Assembly: GCA_016776925.1 (NCBI GenBank)
Contig: JADHSL010000013.1
Span: 1 to 50,495, forward strand
Source of the DNA: Pirellulales bacterium
Lineage (GTDB): Bacteria; Planctomycetota; Planctomycetia; Pirellulales; UBA1268
Length of the DNA: 50,495 bases
Direction of reading: 5' to 3'
Below the pieces are notes generated by a model. The model had not been told where the DNA came from and did no database searches. It saw only the letters and a list, made by a program, of their open reading frames with translations. Position numbers and translations under genes: made by a program. Of the stretch, positions 27,923 to 36,410 are shown one piece after another. Position 1 is the stretch's first letter. Each line of letters begins with the position of its first letter.

Positions 27923-28066
27923 CAGAGGAGCCTCTTCTGAGTCTGGAAGTGGTTGCCGAGCAAAACGATTGACCAGATGCCAATCATAACGCCCTTCAGC
28001 CTACTCTGAGATAGACCGCTTCGGCAATTGATAGCCAAAAGTTCGCTCTAGGGACTTGGAAATAGA

Positions 28067-29188
28067 CTATTGGACAATTGTTTTCATGCGAACAAACCCA
28101 CTCTCTCCCGCTTGAAGAGCCGATTGCAACTGCCACGATATGGATGTTGTTCCGTCGGCTGCCGGGGCTACTGTAGTCTCGGAAGGAAGGCTGCAGGCAG
28201 GTGAAGACTCTATGAGTTGTAACCGCTGTGGCAAGACGTCCATGATCACAATGTCAGTAAGTGGCACGTCTCCAGAGTTTAAAAAGGCAATTGTGAAGTC
28301 AATTTCTTCACCTATCCGTGCGGAATCACTTCCGGATCGTTTGCAGAGGGTCAGTTCAGCCCGCCCTAAAGACTCAACGCGGAGTGTGGCGATTCCCTGA
28401 CTTGCAGAAGCAACATCAGCCTTTTGGTCATTGAACACCGCGTTGGCTGCTGTGAGTCGTGTCCAGGCTATTGGTATATCAATGCCAATCGACTCGGCAA
28501 TACGTTCTTTCTTTTCCGCAGACTTTACATGCGTGTCGTAGACACTTTCACCAGCTTTTGACTGACCGAGTGATTGGTTCGGTAGGACAGTGGCATCTAC
28601 ACCAAGTGGCCCCGAACGTTCTTCGACGGCTAGGCCAGATTTTGATTTTCGTGCCATCTGCAGGCTTGTTAGCTGAGCTGCATTACCGAGTGGTTGAAGA
28701 ATCGTCTGGCTGACCAGACTTTTATCACTAGAAACTCCGGCAGGTCCCTGAGGGACGGACTCTTCGTGAAGTCGTGTTACGTGCCGGACACTTCCAAATC
28801 GTGGTGCATAGATACACTCACAGTTCGTGCGCGCGATACGCGATGATTTGGCAGCGCTGCTGTCACTCAGATGGGAACTCTCGTCTCTACGGTAGCGGGC
28901 CACAGTGTCACCGCCTGAGAGACCTTCGATGCCCGTGCGGCCAACAGGATAAGCCGATTCTTTTCCGTCTCCCCCGTTGCAAATAAGCGGTGGAAGGATT
29001 GGGGGGAGGTGCATGATATTCGTACGACTAGGGTACACACTGCATTCGCAAGGCTCTGTGTGAAATGACGGGAGTTCCTGCAATGGCGTAGCGGCAAGAA
29101 GCTGGAAACTCACAAGTCCAGCGCAGGAAAAAAAAGTAACTACTATTTTTTGTATGGATCGTACGTGATTTCGATACAAAAAAATCAT
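28067..29188 (-). CDS. Secreted DUF11-type surface protein
   Basis: A 373-residue protein with a signal peptide near residues 12-33. Two similar short segments follow, CECSVYPSRTNIMHLPP and CECIYAPRFGSVRHVTR, about 75 residues apart. A Ser/Lys-rich middle leads to a C-terminal domain (ELTLCKRSGSDSARIGEE, FLNSGDVPLTDIVIMDVLP and on) that matches the DUF11 beta-sandwich repeat found in bacterial envelope proteins. AGGA precedes the ATG. It is the third gene of a set with two paralogous surface genes, 17 bases behind the second. It is likely an envelope component with no enzymatic role. Confidence 0.72.
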   Translation of the reverse strand: MIFLYRNHVRSIQKIVVTFFSCAGLVSFQLLAATPLQELPSFHTEPCECSVYPSRTNIMHLPPILPPLICNGGDGKESAYPVGRTGIEGLSGGDTVARYRRDESSHLSDSSAAKSSRIARTNCECIYAPRFGSVRHVTRLHEESVPQGPAGVSSDKSLVSQTILQPLGNAAQLTSLQMARKSKSGLAVEERSGPLGVDATVLPNQSLGQSKAGESVYDTHVKSAEKKERIAESIGIDIPIAWTRLTAANAVFNDQKADVASASQGIATLRVESLGRAELTLCKRSGSDSARIGEEIDFTIAFLNSGDVPLTDIVIMDVLPQRLQLIESSPACSLPSETTVAPAADGTTSISWQLQSALQAGESGFVRMKTIVQ

Positions 29189-29205
29189 TGGTTTTCCTGC
29201 GAGAA

Positions 29206-29868
29206 TTACAGGGGCAAACGGTTGCCTATTCGCAATTCAGCGACTGGGGCACCAAGGGTGCTTGCAACTGCGAGGCAACTATCGCCCGGCTGAATATCAA
29301 ACCACCTGTCTGCAAGAACGTCAGAGGCCTCAGGTTCATTGGAAACGTATACGACACGTTGCACATGATTTCCTGAGAAAGCTTCGTTTAAATCATCTTC
29401 ATCGATAACAACTTCAATCGGAAACCGCCACTTTTGTCCGCGAGGTGTTACCAGTGGCGATAAGATCCGGAGAGAAGGATAAAGCTCGTCTGAAGGACGA
29501 TGGGGCACCCCTGTGACCCTCAGTCGATAGGCTCGGCCCGGTATTAAACCGATCCTCAAGGGAAGTGCCTCGGATTGCGACCAGCCAGTTTTGGTTTGCA
29601 CCGAAACAAGAAGGTCTTTCGGACCTCTTAATTCGACAGGTTGCTGGTACTGCCCTACTTCATCCAGACGGGGACCGAACTGCGGGGGGCGGGTACTGCC
29701 AATCGCTCCCGGTTCTGTCTTTACGGCGATTGGTTTCTCCAACCGTGTTCCTTCAATGTCACCAGCTTGGGCTACTGTCATTGTAAGGACCACCGTGGCA
29801 ATCGCCGGCATTCCGCCGAAGTTCCGCAGCGCGGACCCTGTCTGGATGGAAGTATCAGTTTTGGACAT
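29206..29868 (-). CDS. Exported protein, short paralogue of the adjacent lipoprotein
   Basis: A 220-residue protein with a hydrophobic signal segment (ATVVLTMTVAQA). The domain from about residue 105 on (PGRAYRLRVTGVP...DELYPSLRILSP...DEDDLNEAFSGNHVQRVVYVS...CLAVASTLG...ELRIGN) matches the middle domain of the neighbouring lipoprotein at 29940-31172 motif by motif. I do not know a named function. It lies in the same orientation with short gaps (71 bases before, 17 after), so a joint role at the cell surface with the DUF11 protein is likely. Confidence 0.65.
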   Translation of the reverse strand: MSKTDTSIQTGSALRNFGGMPAIATVVLTMTVAQAGDIEGTRLEKPIAVKTEPGAIGSTRPPQFGPRLDEVGQYQQPVELRGPKDLLVSVQTKTGWSQSEALPLRIGLIPGRAYRLRVTGVPHRPSDELYPSLRILSPLVTPRGQKWRFPIEVVIDEDDLNEAFSGNHVQRVVYVSNEPEASDVLADRWFDIQPGDSCLAVASTLGAPVAELRIGNRLPL

Positions 29869-29939
29869 AAGTTGTAGTGAGGGTTTTGATCTATTGGACT
29901 GTGCATCGTGCCGTTAGTTGGTCGCAGGTTCAGCTTCAC

Positions 29940-31172
29940 TCAAAAAGCTGGCGGTGTCGGAGGGCAGATGATTGCCGCTGCTGCTTCAGCGTCTGGATCC
30001 GGGCCACCATTACCAACCCAGCGGGTACGGTCTTCATGAGGCTGCTTGAGGCGAACACGAGGCACATCAGAACGTTCTGAAACGTATGCACGAGACGCAG
30101 GTTTTGGATAGCTCAGCCCCGGTGCTTGTTGCACATGCAATTTCAGGTGTTTTGTTGGACCTGGAATACTCGTTCGTGTGTGATTCGTAATCGTATGTTT
30201 CTTCAGACCAGCTGGACCACCGAGTGGTATGTGTGCTGGGCCTGGAAGCCCAATGGGCGTGCCTGTAATAGGTATTCCATAGCTTGGAGCTGTCATGCCT
30301 GCCACAAAAGCGGGTGGTAACTGTCCTGAGTTATCTCCACAGGGTTGGCCAAGAGGAATGCCTGCCGCAGCTTGTGACATTCCACCGGTAGGCACAGCTC
30401 CTTGCATCACGATGGATTCAAGATCTTTGTTGCCAATCCGAATAATTGCCAAGATTGAGCCCCGACGATCAGCTTCGACAACAGGATCAATACCTGGGTC
30501 AAGGCGTGTGCTTACAAGCGTTTCAACGCCAGCTACAGCAAGTTCCTGGTAGTCGGGATCAGGAAGATAGACAACTTTTGTGACAAAGTTTCCAGTTGTG
30601 ACTTGGTCAAGGTCTTCGTCAGTAAGTTGGACAGGAACCGTGTTGTGGGCGATGAAGGCAGCAGTTCTCGGTGTGGTTGGTGCAACTTCAAGCGTAGGGT
30701 AGAGTTCTGTTCCCTCACGGCCGGGAATATTCGTCAGCTTGAGCCTGTAAATTGCTCCTTGCGGAAAATCATAGCGTCCAGGGGTAACCAGTGGTGTTGA
30801 GTCAAACCCTCCCGCAGTTGCAATATCCCAGCGAACTTGCATGCCATCAGGGCCCAGAAACCCTATCTGGGACAGTGGCGGGCCGACGGCCATAAGTGGC
30901 GCCATGCCGCCTGTTGCCAATCCAGAGACACCGTTCTCTGACACGAACTCTTCGTAGCCAACAGGGGCTATGATTCCTGGTCCAGGCCCGTCAACACCAG
31001 GTCCTGGATGGGCGAGCATTTGAGGAGGCGGCAAGACGTTTGTGTGTGGCTGAGCAGCAGTCCCAAGGCCGGCTATCCCCGAGAGAGGGGAATTTGCTGG
31101 GATGTGGCAACCAGTAAGTGCTGCCGCCAACGAAAGCCCTATAAGTTTTCGAGTACAGGTATTGAATTTCAC
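29940..31172 (-). CDS. Surface lipoprotein, long paralogue
   Basis: A 410-residue protein with a signal peptide and lipobox (LAAALTGC at 15-22). A Pro/Gly-rich linker follows, then a domain (about 125-270: GAIYRLKLTNIPGREGTELYPTLEV in parts, DEDLDQVTTGNFVTKVVYLPDP, LAIIRIGN) shared with the next gene, and a Pro/Gly/His-rich tail. GTG 31172 has GGAG upstream. It is the first gene of the three-gene surface cluster. Function unknown; the domain appears to be a planctomycete envelope fold. Confidence 0.68.
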   Translation of the reverse strand: MKFNTCTRKLIGLSLAAALTGCHIPANSPLSGIAGLGTAAQPHTNVLPPPQMLAHPGPGVDGPGPGIIAPVGYEEFVSENGVSGLATGGMAPLMAVGPPLSQIGFLGPDGMQVRWDIATAGGFDSTPLVTPGRYDFPQGAIYRLKLTNIPGREGTELYPTLEVAPTTPRTAAFIAHNTVPVQLTDEDLDQVTTGNFVTKVVYLPDPDYQELAVAGVETLVSTRLDPGIDPVVEADRRGSILAIIRIGNKDLESIVMQGAVPTGGMSQAAAGIPLGQPCGDNSGQLPPAFVAGMTAPSYGIPITGTPIGLPGPAHIPLGGPAGLKKHTITNHTRTSIPGPTKHLKLHVQQAPGLSYPKPASRAYVSERSDVPRVRLKQPHEDRTRWVGNGGPDPDAEAAAAIICPPTPPAF

Positions 31173-31413
31173 TTCAGAGTCTCCAGCCTTTGGGAACCGG
31201 GTGGTTTGTGGCGTTTATTGCTTTTTCTAGGCAACCGAAAATTCGGCATGTGCCTTTCGTTTTCCATTTCTATAGACTCCTGATATCTCGACATCAGAAC
31301 GTTCCTGTGTTTCGATAATCAGTGCTTTGGCATACTTCGACTTTCCCATACCGAAATCTTTGGAAAAACCCGTAGAAATCACGAAATTGGTAGATTTTGC
31401 CCCACTTCCCAAG

Positions 31414-32364
31414 ATGTTCGCGTTGGATTTCAGACGTTTTTTACGTGGTGTTGTTCTTCTGTTGGTCTGGGTAACGTGTCTGTTCTTTGGTGGGAGCAGT
31501 AGGTCCCAAGAGAAAGCAGAGAGCAGTGTTTATCGGCAGTCAGTGGGTTCAGGTGTTCAACAAACTGCTGAGTTGGTGTCTTCTGAGAAGCAGGCTGAAC
31601 GACTGGTTGCTTCAATGCTGTCGCGTCTTGGTCGTGTCGAGTCCATCTCCGCACGAATTAGGCAACGCACCCGGGCTGAAGGCATGGTGCTCGTTGGAAC
31701 AGGGCGGTATCTGCAACAGGGCAGTGGGGTGGATCAGCAATTTCGTTTTGAGGTAGTGAATAAAGCGGACACCGAAACATTTGAGTTGCTTGAAGTTTCC
31801 GACGGGATCTCTTTTTGGAAATTCCAGAAGGGAGGCAGTATGCCAGTGCGGCTAACGCGAGTGGACATTTCTCAAATTCGGGCAAAGCTCAAAGATTTTG
31901 GTATCGAGGAAAATCAAGCCGTTGCTCCTCATTTGGGTGGGCTGCAAAGGTCGCTTGCGCTCATAAGGCGATTTTTCCAATTTGAATCAGCTGAGAGGGA
32001 ATCACTGGAGGGTCTTCCGGTCTGGCGAGTCGTTGGTCGATGGAACCCGACACGACTCATAGAAAATTTTCCGCACCTGAAGGCGTTATCAGATTCTCCT
32101 AAGGGCCTGACCACGGCACTTCCTGTAGGCACACCTTGTTCGGTAGAACTGATTATTGGTAGTGAGCAGCTATTTCCATTCCGAATAACGTGGAGTGCTC
32201 GGAGTGATGACGGCAGAGTTGAGCCAATATCGGTCCTCGAGCTCTACGAAGTGAGGCTGGGGGAACCAGTAGATTCAGCGGCATTTGTGTACAAGCCGTC
32301 AGCAGAAGGTCTTCTTGATGTGACTGAGCAGTTCGTTCAAGAAACCCGACCGCTTAGGAAGTAA
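31414..32364 (+). CDS. LolA-like exported protein
   Basis: About 316 residues from ATG 31414. A basic start (FRRFLRG) and a hydrophobic core (VVLLLVWVTCLFFG) form a signal peptide or anchor, followed by a beta-rich domain: ARIRQRTRAEGMVLVGTGRYLQQG, FRFEVVNKADTETFELLEVSDG, LPVWRVVGRW. This half-barrel pattern recalls LolA/LppX-type lipoprotein carriers, though the likeness is weak and the function unproven. The frame is open upstream to 31327 without a better start. A 241-base divergent region separates it from the surface cluster. Confidence 0.6.
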   Translation: MFALDFRRFLRGVVLLLVWVTCLFFGGSSRSQEKAESSVYRQSVGSGVQQTAELVSSEKQAERLVASMLSRLGRVESISARIRQRTRAEGMVLVGTGRYLQQGSGVDQQFRFEVVNKADTETFELLEVSDGISFWKFQKGGSMPVRLTRVDISQIRAKLKDFGIEENQAVAPHLGGLQRSLALIRRFFQFESAERESLEGLPVWRVVGRWNPTRLIENFPHLKALSDSPKGLTTALPVGTPCSVELIIGSEQLFPFRITWSARSDDGRVEPISVLELYEVRLGEPVDSAAFVYKPSAEGLLDVTEQFVQETRPLRK

Positions 32365-32501
32365 GCCCTCCCAGGCCTTGAGCAGTTTATTCCGTCAAGA
32401 AACATGTTTCGCTGTTGCGTTGCGGAGAAGCGGCCTATCCTGTTGTAGAGAGAAGAACAGTGCACCACAGCATGAGCGATCAATTTGTCTAGGGAGAAAT
32501 G

Positions 32502-33083
32502 ATGGAAAAAATATTCACATCAGTGGCTGTTTTTGCAGTGGCGTTAATGGTTGCTACTGCTGGCCTTGGTTTGTGGCTGGGTGATCTTCATGGTCAAACC
32601 GATCAAGCGATTCTTCGTTGGGGCACAGTTCATCGTCTCTCTGGCATCTTAGCGGCGTTGGTAGTTGTTCTCGTAAACAGCATGTCGGTGACGTACTTTA
32701 TCGGCACCGCGCGTTGGTGCAGAGAGGTTGTGGAAACGTATCAGCTATCGAACAACTTCATTATGAGAAGCAAGGCGATAAAAAGGCGTTCGTTTCCGTT
32801 TGCGTTATTTGGCATGCTCAGTGTTGTTGGGATTGTGGCCTTGGGAGGTGCTGCAGATCCAGCAGCAGGCCGAAGGGGGAGTGAGGCCTGGGTTACTCCG
32901 CATCTTCTTGGTGGGATAGGACTAACTGGCGTTATTGCGGCGTGTTTTCAATGCCAGCGTGCAAAAATTTCCGAGCAGCAAGCCTTGATTGAAGATGTTC
33001 TTGTAGAAGTTCGAGCGATGCGCAAAGCTCGTGGCTTAGATGTTGAGCCGAACGGCACGGCTGTGGGTTCAGCAGAGTCTTGA
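32502..33083 (+). CDS. Uncharacterised four-helix membrane protein
   Basis: A 193-residue protein with four hydrophobic segments (VAVFAVALMVATAGLGLWLG, LSGILAALVVVLVNSMSVTYF, FALFGMLSVVGIVALGG, HLLGGIGLTGVIAAC). An HR at the head of helix two and a PH at helix four could be ligands, as in small haem-binding membrane proteins, but no family is recognised. The C-terminus is cytoplasmic and helical (EQQALIEDVLVEVRAMRKARG). Two ATGs are adjacent (32499, 32502); AGGGAG is better spaced for the second. Confidence 0.65.
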   Translation: MEKIFTSVAVFAVALMVATAGLGLWLGDLHGQTDQAILRWGTVHRLSGILAALVVVLVNSMSVTYFIGTARWCREVVETYQLSNNFIMRSKAIKRRSFPFALFGMLSVVGIVALGGAADPAAGRRGSEAWVTPHLLGGIGLTGVIAACFQCQRAKISEQQALIEDVLVEVRAMRKARGLDVEPNGTAVGSAES

Positions 33084-33102
33084 CTCATCGTCCATCCCCT
33101 TC

Positions 33103-34047
33103 TTACGAGTAATCCTTAATGCTGATAGACACAGCTTGGCTGTGCGGATGGCTCGATTGTTCAAGTGCGGATATCGCCCACGCCAATGCAATGCCGATTG
33201 CAAGAGCGATTGTCAGGAGGATGCGGTCGTGGCTATGGAACTGCACCTCAGGGAGTAGGTCTGCTGCAGCTATGCAGAGAAAAGCTCCAGCTGCTAGAGC
33301 AAGCGCGGCGCCTGTAAGTGATGATTGGGAAGTACCAAGAAAATTGATTCCAAAAACAAAGATGAGGGCTCCCGCAGGTACTGCAAGGGCATAAAGGAAG
33401 TTGAGGACAAGCCGAATGTTTCGTGGTATTCCTGAGCCGAGCATAAGCGTAGCAATGATGCCAGCATCGAAAGGCTTGTGAAGAAAAATCGCTAGGAATG
33501 TTGCGAGGCCGGCAAGCCAGGTGACACCGTGCCCAATATCCGAATGTACGGCTGCAGCGAGTGCCGCGCCATCAGTAAGGCTGTGTAGCAAGAGCCCAAT
33601 AAAGGCTCCACTCCATCCCCATTGGCTTGGTCTGTGCGCATGGTAGTCGGGGTCCGGAGCGTGACCGTGTAACCGATCATGCTCAGTGGCATCGTGAAGG
33701 CATGTGTTGGTGCTTTCGCAGCCGTCTGCGGTATGGTGCGAATGGGCATGGAATGCTCGTTCAAGTACAAACATGGCAAAAAATCCAAGCAGGACCCAGT
33801 TCATTGTTTTGTCAATGCGACTGTTTAGCTCGAGGAATGCGTGCGGTATCAAATGAAGCATTCCAACACCGAGTAAAACACCTCCGGTGAAAGACAGTAA
33901 GACCTGCAATCTGCGGTGTCCAAGCGTCAGGAAGCTGATGGAAACGCCACCTGCGAATGCCGCGAGCGTAATAAAGAATAGGTAGCCGGCAAGTAATGGT
34001 TGAATGCCCAAGTAAGTAGTGCCTGCTGCGTCCAGCGGAGGAGCCAT
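33103..34047 (-). CDS. ZIP-family metal transporter
   Basis: A 314-residue transporter of divalent metal (zinc, perhaps iron or manganese) in the inner membrane. It has eight helices. The metal-site motifs are HSLTDGAALAAA in helix 4 and HKPFDAG in helix 5, with HLIPHAFLE in helix 2. The loop between helices 3 and 4 is His-rich (HAHSHHTADG, and LHGHAPDPDYHAHRP), as in many ZIP proteins. It converges on the small membrane protein gene with 19 bases between. Confidence 0.9.
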   Translation of the reverse strand: MAPPLDAAGTTYLGIQPLLAGYLFFITLAAFAGGVSISFLTLGHRRLQVLLSFTGGVLLGVGMLHLIPHAFLELNSRIDKTMNWVLLGFFAMFVLERAFHAHSHHTADGCESTNTCLHDATEHDRLHGHAPDPDYHAHRPSQWGWSGAFIGLLLHSLTDGAALAAAVHSDIGHGVTWLAGLATFLAIFLHKPFDAGIIATLMLGSGIPRNIRLVLNFLYALAVPAGALIFVFGINFLGTSQSSLTGAALALAAGAFLCIAAADLLPEVQFHSHDRILLTIALAIGIALAWAISALEQSSHPHSQAVSISIKDYS

Positions 34048-34192
34048 GGGAGGTAGTTCTTTCTGGAAAGCCTAAATCTTCTAGCAGTACAGCGGCGTGT
34101 AACACGTGCATGATCCCTCACGACAAGGAGTCAAGCAAGAGGATTCTCTAGTGTTTCAAATAGAGCAAGCTACCGCTTACATTTTTATTTGC

Positions 34193-34915
34193 TCAACGCC
34201 TATAAACTGGTGGCGTTGTCGGGTAGGTCGGGTATTGAAGGGCGGCCTGCTCCATCTGCTGGCGGACTACCGACATGTTTTCGTTTACTGCCGCGTCACT
34301 AGCAGCCAAGGCACCGAGAACTATGACAAGGAGGTATGTCACAATATTGGCCCACGCCTCATTTCCAAGAAACTTTACCGCTGTACCAAATGACTTCTTT
34401 ATCTTGGGCCCAAACATGCCAAGTTTCACAGACCATATTTCGTCAAGGATCAGATGTGTTAGGAATCCAAGAACAACAGCACTTGCAACAAAATATCGAC
34501 GTATTGGTTCTTCAGCTGCAAAAATGAGAAATGCAGTGAGGCCAGCGATGGCTGCTGCCGGTACGCTGTGGAACATTCCTCGATGGACAGCAAACTGCTT
34601 CAGGAGATATGTAACACCGAATCGAATTGCCAGATAAATTCCAGCACATACGAGAATGAGTGCCTCCGAAGGCATGCTGATTTGCTGGATTCTAGGTAAC
34701 AGCATTACGGGCACAACAGCAGCAGCAAACGCAACACTTTCCTTAAGAGGAATTCCTGGTCCGCTATCTAGATCGGGGAGCATACCTGCAACGGAACACA
34801 AGCCAGCCCCGAGGAGACATGTCAGTGGAGGAATCTCACCGACATACCAAGCGGCTGTCCCGTACCCGATCCCAACGATCGTCGAACCGGTGATATGCTC
34901 ACGGAATCCCGGCAC
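34193..34915 (-). CDS. YdjM-like (DUF457) membrane-bound metal-dependent hydrolase family
   Basis: A 240-residue membrane protein with the family's metal-ligand motifs: GMLPDLDSG (44-52), HRGMFHSVP (about 115-123) and GFLTHLILDEIWS (about 150-162). YdjM-like proteins are LexA-regulated inner-membrane proteins in E. coli; the reaction is not known. The GTG start has GAGGAGGG nine bases ahead. The C-terminal tail (PTYPTTPPVYRR) is unusual. The leader carries a possible attenuator (34951-35009). Confidence 0.82.
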   Translation of the reverse strand: MPGFREHITGSTIVGIGYGTAAWYVGEIPPLTCLLGAGLCSVAGMLPDLDSGPGIPLKESVAFAAAVVPVMLLPRIQQISMPSEALILVCAGIYLAIRFGVTYLLKQFAVHRGMFHSVPAAAIAGLTAFLIFAAEEPIRRYFVASAVVLGFLTHLILDEIWSVKLGMFGPKIKKSFGTAVKFLGNEAWANIVTYLLVIVLGALAASDAAVNENMSVVRQQMEQAALQYPTYPTTPPVYRR

Positions 34916-35343
34916 GCTGCGAATCCCTCCTCGAGAGGCTTTGCTCCATTAAAAAGTGCTGTAAATTGCAGCACCTTCTGCCGTTGCTGGCAATTGTTCC
35001 CTCAATTGCACGCGCACAATGCGCCACAAAACAACGTCGTTGAATGAACTTCGGCTTATTTAGTCCTTCATGCAGAGAGCCTTTTCTTTTGCATCCCCTG
35101 CACTACCGACGTGTTTTATTCTGCCTAACCCGTATGGCAGGAGTTTTGGGAATAAAGCAAGCAGCACGAAACAGGAAAAGGGGGCGTTGGAACGCCTGGG
35201 GTAGCTGCGAAAGCTAGGAGCCTTGGCTAATGTTGGTTTCTTATCAAAACTGGACTTCTTGAGTAGTGGCAGAGCCCCTACAGTCTCGATTGATTCGTTT
35301 TCGGCGGGCGAGTCGGTAAAGAGGTAGATCAAGGAGAGTGCGC
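34916..35343. other. Divergent intergenic region between YdjM-like gene and cvpA
   Basis: These 428 bases hold the SD of the leftward gene (near 34925-34932), three hairpin-capable stretches in its leader (34951-35009, plus GCGCA-TTG-TGCGC at 35011-35023), and the SD of cvpA (AAGGAG at 35331-35336). A 90-codon open frame on the minus strand (35060-35332) has no SD and no protein-like pattern. I see no tRNA and no clear promoter. Confidence 0.5.
34951..35009 (-). promoter_or_regulatory. Candidate transcription attenuator in the YdjM-like leader
   Basis: Read on the minus strand, the leader first forms hairpin I, GCAATTG/CAATTGC (35009-34990), then a terminator-like hairpin GTGCTG/CAGCAC (34974-34956) running into five U (34955-34951), 36 bases before the start codon. 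The 3' arm of hairpin I and the next bases (AATTGCCAGCA, 34995-34985) can instead pair with TGCTGCAATT (34973-34964), ten pairs with one bulge, which would destroy both other hairpins. The pairings are visible in the sequence; regulatory function is inference. Confidence 0.4.
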
Positions 35344-36222
35344 GTGGCGATTGATAGCTATGACATGGTGATGCTTGGGCTTCTGGCTACTGCGGGAATC
35401 CTCGGCTATTTCAAGGGAATAGTCTGGCAAATCGCATGGATTGCTGGAATCTGCCTGAGTTCTTACGTTTCACTTCGTTTTAGTGGGGAACTTGCTCCAT
35501 ATGTCGGTCAACAGCCGCCATGGAACAGGCTTCTGGCAATGCTTGCTCTCTATGTGGGTACGTCCCTGGTTGTTTGGGTTGTATTTCGGTTCGTGTCTTC
35601 ATTGATCGACGCAGTTCATCTTTCAGCGTTTGACCACCAATTGGGTTTGCTGTTCGGTCTTGCGAAAGGCTCGCTTATTTGCGTGGTTGTAACGTTTTTC
35701 GCAGTTACAATGATGCCAGCGTACCGGGGTGAAATAACTGGTAGTCAGAGTGGTCAGATTGTTGCAAAGCTCATTGGCGAGGCGGATCAATTTCTGCCGG
35801 CAGATATACATGAGACGGTGGATCCGTTCCTGCAGGAGTTTCGTCAGCAATTCGATGCCAGTGGTGTCAATTCCCCGGAAGGTGGTGTTGCAGTTCAATC
35901 TGGTCAAAACGGAGGTACGTCCTGGCAGAGTGTGTTGGAGGGCGTGACCTCAGTTGCCGCTTGGGCCGGCGTTGAAGCAGATCAGTCATCTGGAGAGAAG
36001 GGGGGCACAATATCATCCTCGGTGGAGGCAGCTGCGGCGTGGATGGCTCCACCCAGTTCTTCAGGAACGGGTGTCGAGGCCGCCGGTCGTTATCTCGATC
36101 AGAAGTCTGCATTCGGTGGCAGTAATGTGACGGTACCCACGGGCTTTCTAAATCAGCAGCCGGCAAATGTGCCGCAGCGGTTTCCAGTTGGTACGCAGAC
36201 TCCGCTTCCTGTTCGGCCCTAG
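35344..36222 (+). CDS. CvpA-family membrane protein
   Basis: About 292 residues. Four helices in the first 130 residues (MVMLGLLATAGILGYFKGIVWQ, IAGICLSSYVSL, LLAMLALYVGTSLVVWVVF, LFGLAKGSLICVVVTFF) with the D-x-L-G-x-x-F-G-x-x-K-G stretch match CvpA, a family tied to colicin V production and envelope homeostasis. A long polar tail of about 150 residues, Gly/Ser/Gln-rich, follows. GTG 35344 is preferred over GTG 35338 because AAGGAG (35331-35336) then has a seven-base spacer. Confidence 0.82.
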   Translation: MAIDSYDMVMLGLLATAGILGYFKGIVWQIAWIAGICLSSYVSLRFSGELAPYVGQQPPWNRLLAMLALYVGTSLVVWVVFRFVSSLIDAVHLSAFDHQLGLLFGLAKGSLICVVVTFFAVTMMPAYRGEITGSQSGQIVAKLIGEADQFLPADIHETVDPFLQEFRQQFDASGVNSPEGGVAVQSGQNGGTSWQSVLEGVTSVAAWAGVEADQSSGEKGGTISSSVEAAAAWMAPPSSSGTGVEAAGRYLDQKSAFGGSNVTVPTGFLNQQPANVPQRFPVGTQTPLPVRP

Positions 36223-36331
36223 TGCGAGTGCGGGGTGCACAGGGGAGTGTGGCTTTAGAAAGTGCCATATGTGCTAGAAAGTAAGACGCAAACCGGACAT
36301 AACAGACATTATCGGACGTTAGAGAAGGGGT

Positions 36332-36356
36332 AGAAACAGCCGGGATACGTGTTTCT
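36332..36356 (+). terminator. Hairpin between converging cvpA and accA
   Basis: AGAAACA and TGTTTCT form a perfect 7-bp stem with an 11-base loop, 109 bases after the cvpA stop, with CTTTGATT following. It may act as a weak terminator for either strand; the U-run is broken. Confidence 0.3.
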
Positions 36357-36410
36357 TTGATTGACTGCCCCCTGCCTCGTTCAATGATCTTTGGTGATCG
36401 TCGTGACTGG

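Noticed and set aside
35060-35332. 90-codon minus-strand frame before cvpA
   Set aside because: No SD, no recognisable pattern, and biased composition typical of random frames.
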